DNA of 64,000 bases from Planctomonas psychrotolerans (GTDB lineage: Bacteria; Actinomycetota; Actinomycetes; Actinomycetales; Microbacteriaceae): NCBI RefSeq assembly GCF_008642235.1, contig NZ_SJEV01000001.1, positions 2,436,400-2,500,399 of the forward strand, written 5' to 3'. Position 1 is the stretch's first letter. Each line of letters opens with the position of its first letter. The notes under the pieces are model-generated. The model was not told the DNA's origin. It saw nothing but the letters and a program-made list of their open reading frames with translations, and did no database searches. The position numbers were made by a program, and so were the translations under genes. Shown in pieces: positions 36,725 through 45,451 of the stretch.

Positions 36725-37462
36725 ATGACTACGAGCGACGACACCGATTCCCGCGCCGCGCAGGAGCCCGCCTCTGCTGCCGAAAACCCGGCACCGGCCG
36801 AGTCGACCGAGTTCTCGACGGGGCAGGTGGAGTCGACCGAGCAGGCTGAGACGGAGTCGACCGCTCGTCCCGACAACCGTGAGCTCTTCGAGGAGCAAGC
36901 CCTGCCGTTCATCGATCAGCTGTACGCCGCCGGCCTGCGGATGACGCGCAACCCGACCGACGCGCAGGACCTGGTGCAGGAGACCTTCGTCAAGGCGTAC
37001 ACGGCGTTCGGGCAGTACCAGCAGGGAACGAACCTGAAGGCGTGGCTGTACCGCATCCTCACCAACACGTTCATCAACAACTACCGCAAGAAGCAGCGCG
37101 ACCCGTACAGCGGCACCATCGACGACCTCGAGGACTGGCAGATGGGCGGCGCGGAGTCCGCGACGTCGGCCACCACCCGATCCGCCGAGGCCGAGGCGAT
37201 CGACCACCTGCCCGACAGCGCCGTCAAGGACGCGCTGCAGGCGATCCCCGAGGACTTCCGTCTCGCCGTCTACTTCGCGGACGTGGAGGGATTCTCCTAC
37301 CAGGAGATCGCCGACATCATGAAGACCCCCGTCGGAACCGTGATGAGCCGCCTGCACCGCGGCCGCCGGCTCCTGCGGGAACTGCTGACCGACTATGCGC
37401 GTGAGCGCGGCGTGCGCACCGAAGCGCCCGCTTCGAAGCGCCTCTCTGGAGTGAAGAAATGA
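36725..37462 (+). CDS. ECF sigma factor, SigH/SigR-like
   Basis: A 245-residue RNA polymerase sigma factor of the group that answers thiol-oxidative and heat stress in actinobacteria (SigR of Streptomyces, SigH of mycobacteria). An acidic, Ser/Thr/Glu-rich tail of about 50 residues precedes region 2 ([20 protein letters not shown] to [14 protein letters not shown]) and region 4 ([41 protein letters not shown]). The assignment is strengthened by the overlapping zinc anti-sigma gene and by the neighbouring aroA-rsgA, a conserved arrangement for sigH. Expected to be held inactive by the anti-sigma factor until its zinc-cysteine site is oxidised. Confidence 0.92.
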   Translation: MTTSDDTDSRAAQEPASAAENPAPAESTEFSTGQVESTEQAETESTARPDNRELFEEQALPFIDQLYAAGLRMTRNPTDAQDLVQETFVKAYTAFGQYQQGTNLKAWLYRILTNTFINNYRKKQRDPYSGTIDDLEDWQMGGAESATSATTRSAEAEAIDHLPDSAVKDALQAIPEDFRLAVYFADVEGFSYQEIADIMKTPVGTVMSRLHRGRRLLRELLTDYARERGVRTEAPASKRLSGVKK

Positions 37463-37701
37463 CCGACTGCGGCTGTGAGAAGGCCAAGAAGGACCTCGAG
37501 GAATATCTGCACAACGAACTCCGCAAGGAGGACGCGGCAGACATCCGTGAGCACATGGCGAACTGCTCGGACTGCGAATCGGAGCTGCACGTGGGCGAGG
37601 TGCTGACCGACGTGGTGCAGCGCGCCTGCAAGGAGACCGCGCCGGAGGACCTTCGCACGCAGGTGCTGCAGGTGCTGCGCGGAATGCAGAAGACCCACTG
37701 A
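37459..37701 (+). CDS. Zinc-containing anti-sigma factor, RsrA/RshA-like
   Basis: An 80-residue ZAS-family redox switch. The signature H-x3-C-x2-C is present as HMANCSDC with a further N-terminal Cys pair (TDCGCEKA), giving a zinc/disulfide site of the RsrA kind. It starts within the sigma gene (ATGA overlap), so the two proteins are made in step. By analogy it binds the adjacent sigma factor and releases it when oxidised. Confidence 0.92.
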   Translation: MTDCGCEKAKKDLEEYLHNELRKEDAADIREHMANCSDCESELHVGEVLTDVVQRACKETAPEDLRTQVLQVLRGMQKTH

Positions 37702-37748
37702 CGCTTCGCCCCGACCGCGTCCGGAACATCGGTGGTCGGATCCTGCGG

Positions 37749-37754
37749 TAGGTT
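37749..37754 (+). promoter_or_regulatory. -10 element for the GNAT gene
   Basis: TAGGTT, 6 bases before the GTG at 37761. Confidence 0.45.
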
Positions 37755-37760
37755 TCTGCA

Positions 37761-38201
37761 GTGACTGCTGCCATTGAACCCCTCGGTGAACCGACTCCCA
37801 ACGACCTCACCGTGATCGTCGAACTGCTCGAACTGCTCGGCTACACCGCCGACCCCGACCAGGTGGCCAAGCGCCTCGCACGGATGAACGCCGACGCGGG
37901 TCACGAGAACTGGGTCGTGCGCGACGAGTCCGGCGAGATCGCGGGGCTGGCCGGCGGCCAGGTCATGTGGGGGTTCAACGACGATGCGCCGGTCGCCCAG
38001 CTGATCATCCTGGTCGTGCGTGAGGGCAGTCACCGGGCCGGTATCGGTTCCGCGCTGATCAAGCACTTCGAGGGCTGGGCCCAGGGTCACGGCGCCACCC
38101 GCTTCTTCGCGACGTCCGCTGCGGCCGTGGACAGCGTTTCCCGCTTCTACGCCCGCCGCGGCTACCACGCCGCCGGCCTGCGCTACTCGAAGCTCGTCTA
38201 G
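37761..38201 (+). CDS. GNAT family N-acetyltransferase
   Basis: A 146-residue GCN5-like acetyltransferase. The N-terminal strand-helix (NDLTVIVELLELLGY) is followed by core strands and the acetyl-CoA loop VREGSHRAGIGSALIKHFEGWA (about residues 88-109, R-x-x-G-x-G/A type), then VSRFYARRGYH near the C-terminus. Substrate is unknown. The gene is followed by the repeat/palindrome region and converges on kgd. Confidence 0.85.
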   Translation: MTAAIEPLGEPTPNDLTVIVELLELLGYTADPDQVAKRLARMNADAGHENWVVRDESGEIAGLAGGQVMWGFNDDAPVAQLIILVVREGSHRAGIGSALIKHFEGWAQGHGATRFFATSAAAVDSVSRFYARRGYHAAGLRYSKLV

Positions 38202-38215
38202 GTCCTTCCGCACGC

Positions 38216-38239
38216 GGTCCCTGAGCCTGTCGAAGGGAC
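38216..38239 (+). repeat. Single copy of the CCTGAGCCTGTCGAAGG repeat
   Basis: GGTCCCTGAGCCTGTCGAAG followed by GGAC, 15 bases after the GNAT stop. Same family as the array at 10751. Confidence 0.9.
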
Positions 38240-38286
38240 GCACTGGCTTCCGATTCGCGGAGGATCTGTGCACCTCTCGGCTCAAC

Positions 38287-38344
38287 GGTCCCTGAGCCTG
38301 TCGAAGGGACGTAACGTTACGTCCCTTCGACGAGCTCAGGGACC
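38287..38344. terminator. 58-bp palindrome built from two inverted repeat copies
   Basis: GGTCCCTGAGC...GCTCAGGGACC with only a 3-base mismatch (CTG against CGA); its centre is GTAACGTTAC at 38311-38320. It lies between the convergent GNAT and kgd genes and could act as a bidirectional terminator, while being made of two head-to-head copies of the repeat family. Confidence 0.75.
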
Positions 38345-38391
38345 GCGATCGCTCAGCGACCGTATCGCTCAGGGACCAAGCCGCCCGCCGC

Positions 38392-41300
38392 TCAGGCGAG
38401 GGCGCGGTTGATCAGCTCCTCCTGCTCGCGCGCGTGACGCTTCGCCGACCCGGCCGCGGGTGACGCGGCAGCGGCTCGGGAGACGACGCGGATGTCGCGA
38501 CCGTTCAGGTGACGCGCCGCCTCGACCGCCATGAACGGCCAGGCGCCCTGGTTCTCCGGCTCCTCCTGCACCCACACGAGTTCCGCGTTGGGGTACTCGG
38601 CCACCACAGCCTGGAGGTCGGCGACGGGAAGCGGGTAGAACTGCTCCATGCGCACCAGGGCGATGGACGTGTCCTGACGCTTCTCGAGCTCGCCGAGGAG
38701 GTCGTAGTGCACCTTGCCGGCGTGGAGCAGCACGCGACGCACGGCGCCCTTGTCGGGCACGCGGGTGTCGTCGAGCACCGGCTCGAACTTGCCGCTGGTG
38801 AAGTCGGCGACCGAACTCGTCGCGCCGCGCAGCCGCAGCATGGCCTTCGGCGTGAAGACGACGAGCGGGCGACGCGGACGTGCGTAGGCCTGACGGCGCA
38901 GCAAGTGGAAGTACGACGCGGGGGTCGACGGCCGTGCGACGGTCATGTTGTTCTCGGCGCACAACTGCAGGAAGCGCTCGATGCGGGCGGAGGAGTGGTC
39001 GGGACCCTGGCCCTCGTATCCGTGCGGCAGAAGCAGCACCACTGACGCGCGCTGGCCCCACTTCTGCTCGGCCGACGAGATGAACTCGTCGATCACGGTC
39101 TGGGCGCCGTTCGCGAAGTCGCCGAACTGCGCTTCCCAGAGCACCAGCGCGTCGGCGCGTTCCACCGAGTAGCCGTACTCGAACGCCATCGCCGCGTACT
39201 CGCTGAGGAGGGAGTCGTAGATCCAGAACTTCGCCTGCTTCTCCGACAGATTGGCGAGCGGGATGAACTCCTGGCCGTTCTGGCGGTCGTGCAGCACCGC
39301 GTGGCGCTGCACGAAGGTGCCGCGCCGGGAGTCCTGACCGGCGAAACGCACCGGGGTGCCTTCGATCAGCAGGGAACCGAGCGCGATCAGCTCGCCGAAC
39401 GCCCAGTCGATGGAGCCGTTGCGGCTCATCTCGACGCGCTTGCGCATGAGCGCCTGAAGCTTGGCGTGGATGGAGAAGCCGGCGGGCGGGTTGTCGTGCG
39501 CGTCGCCGATGGTCGCGATGACGCTTTCCGACACACCGGTGGTCTCGGGCTCGCCCGAGCCGTCATCCTGCTGGGAATCGGGGCGCTCGAGATCCGCCAC
39601 GGCGCCGCTGTCGTCGACCACCACGGGGATGGACGATGTCTGCGCCGCGTGGGTCTCGGCGAAGGCGCGCTCGAGCCGGTCCTGGAAGTCGCGGCCTGCG
39701 GCCTCGTGCTCGTCCTCGGTGATGTCACCGCGACCGACGAGCGCCTCGGTGTAGAGCTTCCGCACCGACCGCTTGGCCTCGATGAGGTTGTACATGAGCG
39801 GCTGGGTCATCGACGGGTCGTCGCCCTCGTTGTGTCCGCGGCGGCGGTAGCAGATGAGGTCGATGACGATGTCGCGGTTGAACTTCTGGCGGTAGCGGAA
39901 CGCCACGTTAGCCACCCGCGCCACGGCCTCGGGGTCGTCGCCATTCACGTGCATGATGGGCGCCTGGATGCTCTTCGCGATGTCGGTGGAGTACACCGAG
40001 GAGCGCGACTCCGTGGGCGGAGTGGTGAACCCGACCTGGTTGTTGATGACGATGTGCACGGTGCCGCCGGTGCGGTACCCGCGCAGTTGGGAGAGCTGCA
40101 GGGTCTCGAACACGACACCCTGGCCCGCCATCGACGCGTCGCCGTGGATGAGGATCGGCAGCACGGCGAACGTGCCCACGGGCTTGCGGTCCTGCTTCGC
40201 GCGCACGATGCCCTCGAGCACGCCGTTCACGGCCTCGAGGTGGGACGGGTTCGCCGCGAGGTACACCGGCATCTCCTCGCCGTTCACGCCGCGGAAGGTT
40301 CCCTCGGTGCCGAGGTGATACTTCACGTCACCGGATCCCTGCACGGTGCGCGGGTCCTGGGTGCCCTCGAACTCGCGGAAGATCTGCCCGTAGGTCTTCC
40401 CCGCGATGTTCGTGAGCACGTTGAGACGGCCACGGTGGGCCATGCCGATGGCGGCCTCCTCGAGGCCCTCCTCGGCGGCCGCCTGCAGCAGCGTGTCGAG
40501 CAGCGAGATGGTGGACTCGCCGCCCTCGAGGCTGAATCGCTTCTGCCCCACGTACTTCGTCTGCAGGAAGGTCTCGAACGCCTCGGCCTCGTTCAGCTTG
40601 CTGAGGATGCGCAACTGCTCGTCGTGGGTCGGCTTCGTGTAGCCGACCTCGACCTGGTCCTGGATCCACTTGCGCTGCTCGGGGTCCTGGATGTGCATGT
40701 ACTCGATGCCCGTGGTGCGGCAGTACGAGTCGCGCAGCAGCCCGAGGATGTCCCTCAGCAGTGCCTGCCGCTTGCCGCCGAAGCCGCCGGTCACGAACTC
40801 GCGGTCGAGATCCCAGAAGGTGAGACCGTGGCTCTCGATGTCGAGGTCCGGGTGCGACCGCTGCTGGTACTCGAGCGGGTCGACGTCCGCCATCAGGTGG
40901 CCGCGCACGCGGAACGCGTTGATGAGTTCCTGCACCCGGGCGGTCTTGCTGACGCGCTCCGAGAGGTCGACGTTGATGTCGGCGGCCCAGTGGATCGGGT
41001 CGTAGGGGATGCGCAGCGCGGCGAAGATGTTCTCGTAGAAGTTGCTCGAGCCGATCAGCAGCTCGTGCACGATCTTGAGGAACTCGCCGGAGCCGGCGCC
41101 CTGGATCACCCGGTGGTCGTAGGTGGAGGTGAGGGTGATGGTCTTGCCGATGGCGAGCTCGGTGAGGGTCTTCGGCGACGCGCCCTGGAACTCGGCCGGA
41201 TACTCGAGCGCGCCGGCGCCGATGATGCAGCCCTGGCCGCGCATGAGGCGGGGCACGGAGTGCACGGTGCCGATGCCGCCCGGGTTCGTCAGCGAGATGG

Positions 41301-42255
41301 TCGTGCCCTGGAAGTCCTCGGCGGTGAGCTTGTTGTTGCGCGCCTTGCGCACCAGCTCCTCGTAGGCGGTGAGGAACTCGCCGAAGGTCATCGTGTCGGC
41401 GCGCTTGATACTCGGCACGAGGAGAGCGCGGGTGCCGTCGGGCTTCGGGATGTCGATGGCGAGCCCCAGGTTCACGTGCCCGGGCGCCACGACCGAGGGC
41501 TTGCCGTCCACCTCGTCGTAGTAGACGTTCTGGCTCGGGAAGTCCTTGAGAGCCTGTACCAGGGCCCAGCCGATCAGGTGGGTGAACGAGACCTTCCCGC
41601 CGCGCGCACGCTTCAGGTGGTTGTTGATGACGATCCGGTTGTCGATCATCAGCTTCGCGGGCACGGTGCGCACGCTCGTGGCGGTGGGGATGCTGAGGCT
41701 GGCATCCATGTTCGTCGCGAGGCTCTTGGCCATGCCGCGGAGCGGCGTGACCGTGTTCTCGACCGGAGCCGGGGCGGGTTCGTCCTTCGCCGGCGTCTTG
41801 CCGCGCGAGGGGGCCTCGGCGGGAATGGGCTGAGCCTTGGGGGCGAGCGACGTCGTCCGAGCGGCGGGCTGGCTGCCGGTGGCGGGCGACGGCGACGTCG
41901 TTCCCGTCGACGGTGCACCGGCACCGGGGCCGTCCGACTCGGTGGTCGGCGCGATCTCCTCGGGGATCTGCGGCTCGCCGCCGGTGGCGCTCGAGTCGGT
42001 CACCGTCTCCGCGTCCGAGCCGGGAGCGTTGCCGCCCTCGGTCGTCGGTGCGGTCGCCTCGCCCTTCGTGGGGGTGGAATCGGACTCGCCCCCGCCGGAC
42101 GGACGGTAGTGCTCGAGGATGGGCCACCACGAGCTGTCGACGGAGTTCTTGTCGACGAGGAAGCGTTCGTACATCTCCTCGACCAGCCACTCGTTGGCGC
42201 CGAATTCCCCAGCGGATCCTTCGTCGGTCCCGGTTCCGGTCAATTGGCTCGACAC
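38392..42255 (-). CDS. kgd: Multifunctional 2-oxoglutarate dehydrogenase/decarboxylase (Kgd/OdhA type)
   Basis: A 1287-residue fused enzyme for the 2-oxoglutarate step of the TCA cycle. Residues 20-50 are the short N-terminal interaction helix (NEWLVEEMYERFLVDKN). Residues about 52-168 are a low-complexity Pro/Thr/Ala/Glu linker. Residues about 170-400 form an E2-like acyltransferase domain that lacks lipoyl modules (TYDHRVIQGAGSGEFL at the active His). The rest is the E1 thiamine-diphosphate part with HGDASMAGQGVVFE, INNQVGFTT, YRRRGHNEGDDPS and LPHGYEGQGPDHSSAR. In mycobacteria such enzymes are controlled by a GarA-type FHA protein, not seen here. GTG start. Confidence 0.96.
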   Translation of the reverse strand: MSSQLTGTGTDEGSAGEFGANEWLVEEMYERFLVDKNSVDSSWWPILEHYRPSGGGESDSTPTKGEATAPTTEGGNAPGSDAETVTDSSATGGEPQIPEEIAPTTESDGPGAGAPSTGTTSPSPATGSQPAARTTSLAPKAQPIPAEAPSRGKTPAKDEPAPAPVENTVTPLRGMAKSLATNMDASLSIPTATSVRTVPAKLMIDNRIVINNHLKRARGGKVSFTHLIGWALVQALKDFPSQNVYYDEVDGKPSVVAPGHVNLGLAIDIPKPDGTRALLVPSIKRADTMTFGEFLTAYEELVRKARNNKLTAEDFQGTTISLTNPGGIGTVHSVPRLMRGQGCIIGAGALEYPAEFQGASPKTLTELAIGKTITLTSTYDHRVIQGAGSGEFLKIVHELLIGSSNFYENIFAALRIPYDPIHWAADINVDLSERVSKTARVQELINAFRVRGHLMADVDPLEYQQRSHPDLDIESHGLTFWDLDREFVTGGFGGKRQALLRDILGLLRDSYCRTTGIEYMHIQDPEQRKWIQDQVEVGYTKPTHDEQLRILSKLNEAEAFETFLQTKYVGQKRFSLEGGESTISLLDTLLQAAAEEGLEEAAIGMAHRGRLNVLTNIAGKTYGQIFREFEGTQDPRTVQGSGDVKYHLGTEGTFRGVNGEEMPVYLAANPSHLEAVNGVLEGIVRAKQDRKPVGTFAVLPILIHGDASMAGQGVVFETLQLSQLRGYRTGGTVHIVINNQVGFTTPPTESRSSVYSTDIAKSIQAPIMHVNGDDPEAVARVANVAFRYRQKFNRDIVIDLICYRRRGHNEGDDPSMTQPLMYNLIEAKRSVRKLYTEALVGRGDITEDEHEAAGRDFQDRLERAFAETHAAQTSSIPVVVDDSGAVADLERPDSQQDDGSGEPETTGVSESVIATIGDAHDNPPAGFSIHAKLQALMRKRVEMSRNGSIDWAFGELIALGSLLIEGTPVRFAGQDSRRGTFVQRHAVLHDRQNGQEFIPLANLSEKQAKFWIYDSLLSEYAAMAFEYGYSVERADALVLWEAQFGDFANGAQTVIDEFISSAEQKWGQRASVVLLLPHGYEGQGPDHSSARIERFLQLCAENNMTVARPSTPASYFHLLRRQAYARPRRPLVVFTPKAMLRLRGATSSVADFTSGKFEPVLDDTRVPDKGAVRRVLLHAGKVHYDLLGELEKRQDTSIALVRMEQFYPLPVADLQAVVAEYPNAELVWVQEEPENQGAWPFMAVEAARHLNGRDIRVVSRAAAASPAAGSAKRHAREQEELINRALA

Positions 42256-42332
42256 AGCCGATCGCCCACTCTCTCACTCGTTTGATTTCGCGGAAGAATC
42301 GTCGGTGATCCGTTCCGTGCGTCCAGCTATCA

Positions 42333-42338
42333 AGCCTA
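42333..42338 (-). promoter_or_regulatory. Possible -10 element for kgd
   Basis: TAGGCT on the minus strand, 77 bases before the kgd GTG; would give a leader of about 70 bases. Confidence 0.3.
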
Positions 42339-42402
42339 AACCTTCCCCGGTCATCCGGTGCGCCGACGCGGTGCGACCGGGAGTGCGAATCGGGGGAGCC
42401 GA

Positions 42403-42408
42403 TACCGT
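42403..42408 (+). promoter_or_regulatory. -10 element for guaB1
   Basis: TACCGT, 6 bases before the ATG at 42415. Confidence 0.4.
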
Positions 42409-42414
42409 TGGCGC

Positions 42415-43854
42415 ATGAGGTTTTATCGCACGGAGCCCTCGCACGACCTGACGTATTCGGACGTGTTCCTGGTGCCCGGTTCCTCGGACATCGGGAGTCG
42501 TCTCGACGTCTCCCTCACCCCGGGGGACGGCACCGGTACGCACATCCCGATCGTGTCCGCGAACATGAACTCGGTCACCGGGCACCGCCTCGCCGCCTCC
42601 CTTGCTCGCCGCGGCGGGCTCGGGGTGCTGCCGCAGGACATGCACCTGCAGGATCTCGACGCCGCGATCCGGTGGGTGAAGAGCCAGCCCGTGGCGTACG
42701 ACACACCGCTCGTGCTCGGTCCCGACGAGACGGTCGCCACCGCGCTCACGCACCTGCCGGCCGTGGCGGGCCACGGCATCGTGATCCATGACTCGGACGA
42801 CCGGTACATCGGCTGCATCGAGGCGTCGCGCCTCGGCACCGCGCTGCCGGACGCGCGGCTCGGCGACCTCCTGCACGGGGCGCTTCCGTCGATCGACGCG
42901 GACGACGTGACGAGCGGGCGGGCCGCCTTCGACCTGCTCACCGCAGCCGGTCTCGAGTTCGCTCCGGTTCTGCAGCACGGTCGGGTCATCGGCACGCTGA
43001 GCGCGAAGAGCGCTCTGCGGTCCACCCTCTACAGCCCGGCGGTGGATGCGCACGGGCGGCTGATCGTCGCCGCGGCCCTCGGGATCAACGGCGACGTCGC
43101 GCGGAGGGCGGGGGCGTTGGCCGCCGCCGGCGTCGACGTGCTCGTGCTGGACACGGCGCACGGCCATCAGGCGGGCATGGTGAGGGCGATCGCGGCGGTG
43201 AAGGACCTCGACCTCGGGTTGCCGATCGTGGCGGGCAACATCGTCACCGCCGACGCCGTGACCGCGCTGGTGGACGCCGGTGCGGACATCCTCAAGGTGG
43301 GTGTGGGTCCCGGTGCGATGTGCACGACCCGGATGATGACGGCGGTCGGTCGTCCCCAGTTCTCGGCCGTGCTCGAGACGGCGCAGGCCGCGAAGGAACG
43401 GGGCGCGCACGTGTGGGCGGATGGGGGAGTGCGCTACCCGCGCGACGTCGCTCTCGCGCTCGCGGCGGGGTCCGCCTCGGTCATGATCGGATCCTGGTTC
43501 GCCGGGACGATCGAGGCGCCGGGAGTCCTCGCCACCGATGCGGAGGGCCGTTCCTACAAGGAGAGCTGGGGCATGGCGTCGACCAAGGCGGTGCAGTCGC
43601 GATTCGAACGTCTGAGCCCCTACGAGCTCGCCCGCAAGACGCTGTTCGCGGAGGGCATCTCCAGCTCGACGATCTACCTCGATCCGCAGCGCCCCTCGGT
43701 GGAGGATCTGGTCGACATGATCACCTCCGGGCTCCGCAGCGCGTTCACGTACGCGGGCGCGTCCACGGTCGACGAGTTCGCCGATCGTGCGCTCGTGGGC
43801 ATCCAGTCCGCCGCCGGCTACGAGGAGGGCAAGGCTCTGCCCGCGTCCTGGTAA
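42415..43854 (+). CDS. guaB1: GuaB1-type IMP dehydrogenase family protein (probable GMP reductase)
   Basis: A 479-residue IMPDH/GMPR-fold enzyme with an inserted CBS pair (about residues 95-205). The catalytic cysteine loop is GPGAMCTTRMMTAVGRPQ, the phosphate site includes GGVRYPRDVALALAAG and MIGSWFAGT. Its divergence from ordinary GuaB matches the actinobacterial GuaB1 group, for which a mycobacterial member has been shown to be a CBS-containing GMP reductase; the same role here is inferred. ATG with TACCGT 6 bases upstream. Divergent from kgd. Confidence 0.88.
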   Translation: MRFYRTEPSHDLTYSDVFLVPGSSDIGSRLDVSLTPGDGTGTHIPIVSANMNSVTGHRLAASLARRGGLGVLPQDMHLQDLDAAIRWVKSQPVAYDTPLVLGPDETVATALTHLPAVAGHGIVIHDSDDRYIGCIEASRLGTALPDARLGDLLHGALPSIDADDVTSGRAAFDLLTAAGLEFAPVLQHGRVIGTLSAKSALRSTLYSPAVDAHGRLIVAAALGINGDVARRAGALAAAGVDVLVLDTAHGHQAGMVRAIAAVKDLDLGLPIVAGNIVTADAVTALVDAGADILKVGVGPGAMCTTRMMTAVGRPQFSAVLETAQAAKERGAHVWADGGVRYPRDVALALAAGSASVMIGSWFAGTIEAPGVLATDAEGRSYKESWGMASTKAVQSRFERLSPYELARKTLFAEGISSSTIYLDPQRPSVEDLVDMITSGLRSAFTYAGASTVDEFADRALVGIQSAAGYEEGKALPASW

Positions 43855-43934
43855 CGGCAGGCCCTCCATATCCCGACGCATCGGGGCGGTATCTCCCGGC
43901 GGTCGCGAACAGGGGAATCGCCTGGCGGTTCGAC

Positions 43935-43940
43935 TATGCT
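43935..43940 (+). promoter_or_regulatory. Possible -10 element for the CNNM gene pair
   Basis: TATGCT, about 113 bases before the ATG at 44054; the transcript would contain the hairpin at 43977. Confidence 0.35.
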
Positions 43941-43976
43941 CGGTCGAATAATGGACGACCCTCCCTCTCATAAACC

Positions 43977-43997
43977 GGCGCCGCCACGCGCGGCGCC
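43977..43997 (+). terminator. GC-rich hairpin between guaB1 and the CNNM genes
   Basis: GGCGCCGC pairs with GCGGCGCC (8 bp) around CACGC. No T-run follows. It may end guaB1 transcription or lie in the leader of the next operon. Confidence 0.45.
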
Positions 43998-44053
43998 CTG
44001 CCCCTCCCACCCGCACAGCCCCTCCCTCGAGCTGAGGCCCCCAGGCGGTCCCC

Positions 44054-45451
44054 ATGAATGAGTGGGTGATGCTCGCCATCGGCGTGCTGCTCACCATCGG
44101 CACCGGTCTCTTCGTGGCCTCCGAGTTCGCGCTCGTGAACCTCGACCGCTCGGAACTCGAATCGCGTCAGAGTCGCGGCGAGAAACGACTCGGCCCCGTG
44201 ATCGGGGCGCTCAAGATCACGTCGACGCACCTCTCCAGCGCTCAGCTCGGCATCACGCTGACCACGCTCCTCACCGGGTACACCATGGAGCCGGCGATCA
44301 GCCGCCTGCTCGACCCGGTGCTCCTCTCGGTCGGTCTCCCCGAGGCGATCGTCCCCGGCATCTCCACCGTGACGGCGATCGTGATCGCCACACTGCTCTC
44401 GATGGTGATCGGCGAACTGGTCCCCAAGAACTTCGCGTTGGCCCTGCCTCGCCACACCGCCAAGGTGGTCGTGCCCTTCCAGGTGCTGTTCACCACGGTG
44501 TTCAAGCCGGCGATCCTCCTGCTCAACAACAGTGCGAACGGCATCCTCCGTTCTTTCGGGATCGAACCGAAGGAGGAGCTCTCCGGCGCACGCACGGCGG
44601 AGGAGCTCTCCTCGCTCGTGCGCCGCTCCGCCATGTCGGGGATGCTCGAGGAGGACACGGCGGTACTGCTGAACCGCACGCTGCTGTTCAGCGGCCACAC
44701 CGCTGCCGACGTCATGACCCCGCGTCTGCGCATCGCCACGGTGGAGCGCAGCGATTCGGCGCAGGCGGTCATCGACCTGGCCAAGAGCACCGGGTACTCG
44801 CGGTTCCCGATCGTGGATGACGGAGTGGACGACATCGTGGGCCTCGTGCACGTGAAGCAGGCGGTGGCCGTGCCCCGCGCCAAACGCGCCTCCGTGCCCG
44901 CCGTCGCGCTTTCGTCCGAGGTCATCCGCGTTCCCGAGACCATGAAGCTCGACTCCCTCCTCGGCGAGTTGCGCGGACGCGGCTATCAGATGGCCGTGGT
45001 GGTGGACGAGTACGGCGGAACCGCCGGCGTCACCACCCTCGAGGACCTCGTGGAGGAGCTGGTCGGCGAGCTCGCCGACGAACACGACCGCACGCGTGCC
45101 GGAGTGGTGCGCAGCCGGGATTCCCTGACCTTCCCGGGCATGCTCCGGCCGGACGAGCTCAAGGAGCGCGCCGGCGTAACCGTGCCGGAGGAGGGACCGT
45201 ACGAGACGGTCGCGGGATACGTCATGAGCGAGCTCGGACGGCTGCCCGCCGTCGGCGACGAGGTCGAACTCGAAACCGGCACGCTCCGGGTCGAGCGGCT
45301 CGACGGCAGGCGCATCGATCGCATCCGTTTCACGCCGTCGCCGCCCCAGGAGCCCGTCGGCGGCCCCGCCATCGATCTCAACGACACCGCTGCCGCAAAA
45401 GTGAACAGTGTGATGGAACTGAAGCGCGGAAGGGAGGAGTCCCATGGGTGA
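44054..45451 (+). CDS. CNNM/CorC (hemolysin C) family membrane protein
   Basis: A 465-residue protein with an N-terminal DUF21/CNNM membrane domain (about residues 5-195, three to four helices, including SSAQLGITLTTLLTGY and IGELVPKNFALALPR), a CBS-pair domain (about 215-345) and a C-terminal CorC_HlyC transporter-associated domain (about 360-440). Relatives act in magnesium or cobalt efflux; the name hemolysin is historical. It overlaps the next gene, a paralogue, by 8 bp, and the pair is an operon common in actinobacteria. Confidence 0.92.
   Translation: MNEWVMLAIGVLLTIGTGLFVASEFALVNLDRSELESRQSRGEKRLGPVIGALKITSTHLSSAQLGITLTTLLTGYTMEPAISRLLDPVLLSVGLPEAIVPGISTVTAIVIATLLSMVIGELVPKNFALALPRHTAKVVVPFQVLFTTVFKPAILLLNNSANGILRSFGIEPKEELSGARTAEELSSLVRRSAMSGMLEEDTAVLLNRTLLFSGHTAADVMTPRLRIATVERSDSAQAVIDLAKSTGYSRFPIVDDGVDDIVGLVHVKQAVAVPRAKRASVPAVALSSEVIRVPETMKLDSLLGELRGRGYQMAVVVDEYGGTAGVTTLEDLVEELVGELADEHDRTRAGVVRSRDSLTFPGMLRPDELKERAGVTVPEEGPYETVAGYVMSELGRLPAVGDEVELETGTLRVERLDGRRIDRIRFTPSPPQEPVGGPAIDLNDTAAAKVNSVMELKRGREESHG

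Noticed and set aside
39289-42285. A 998-codon open frame antisense to kgd
   Set aside because: It mirrors the opposite-strand coding frame in high-GC DNA, has low-complexity Arg/Gly/Val composition and no motif; kgd itself is unmistakable.
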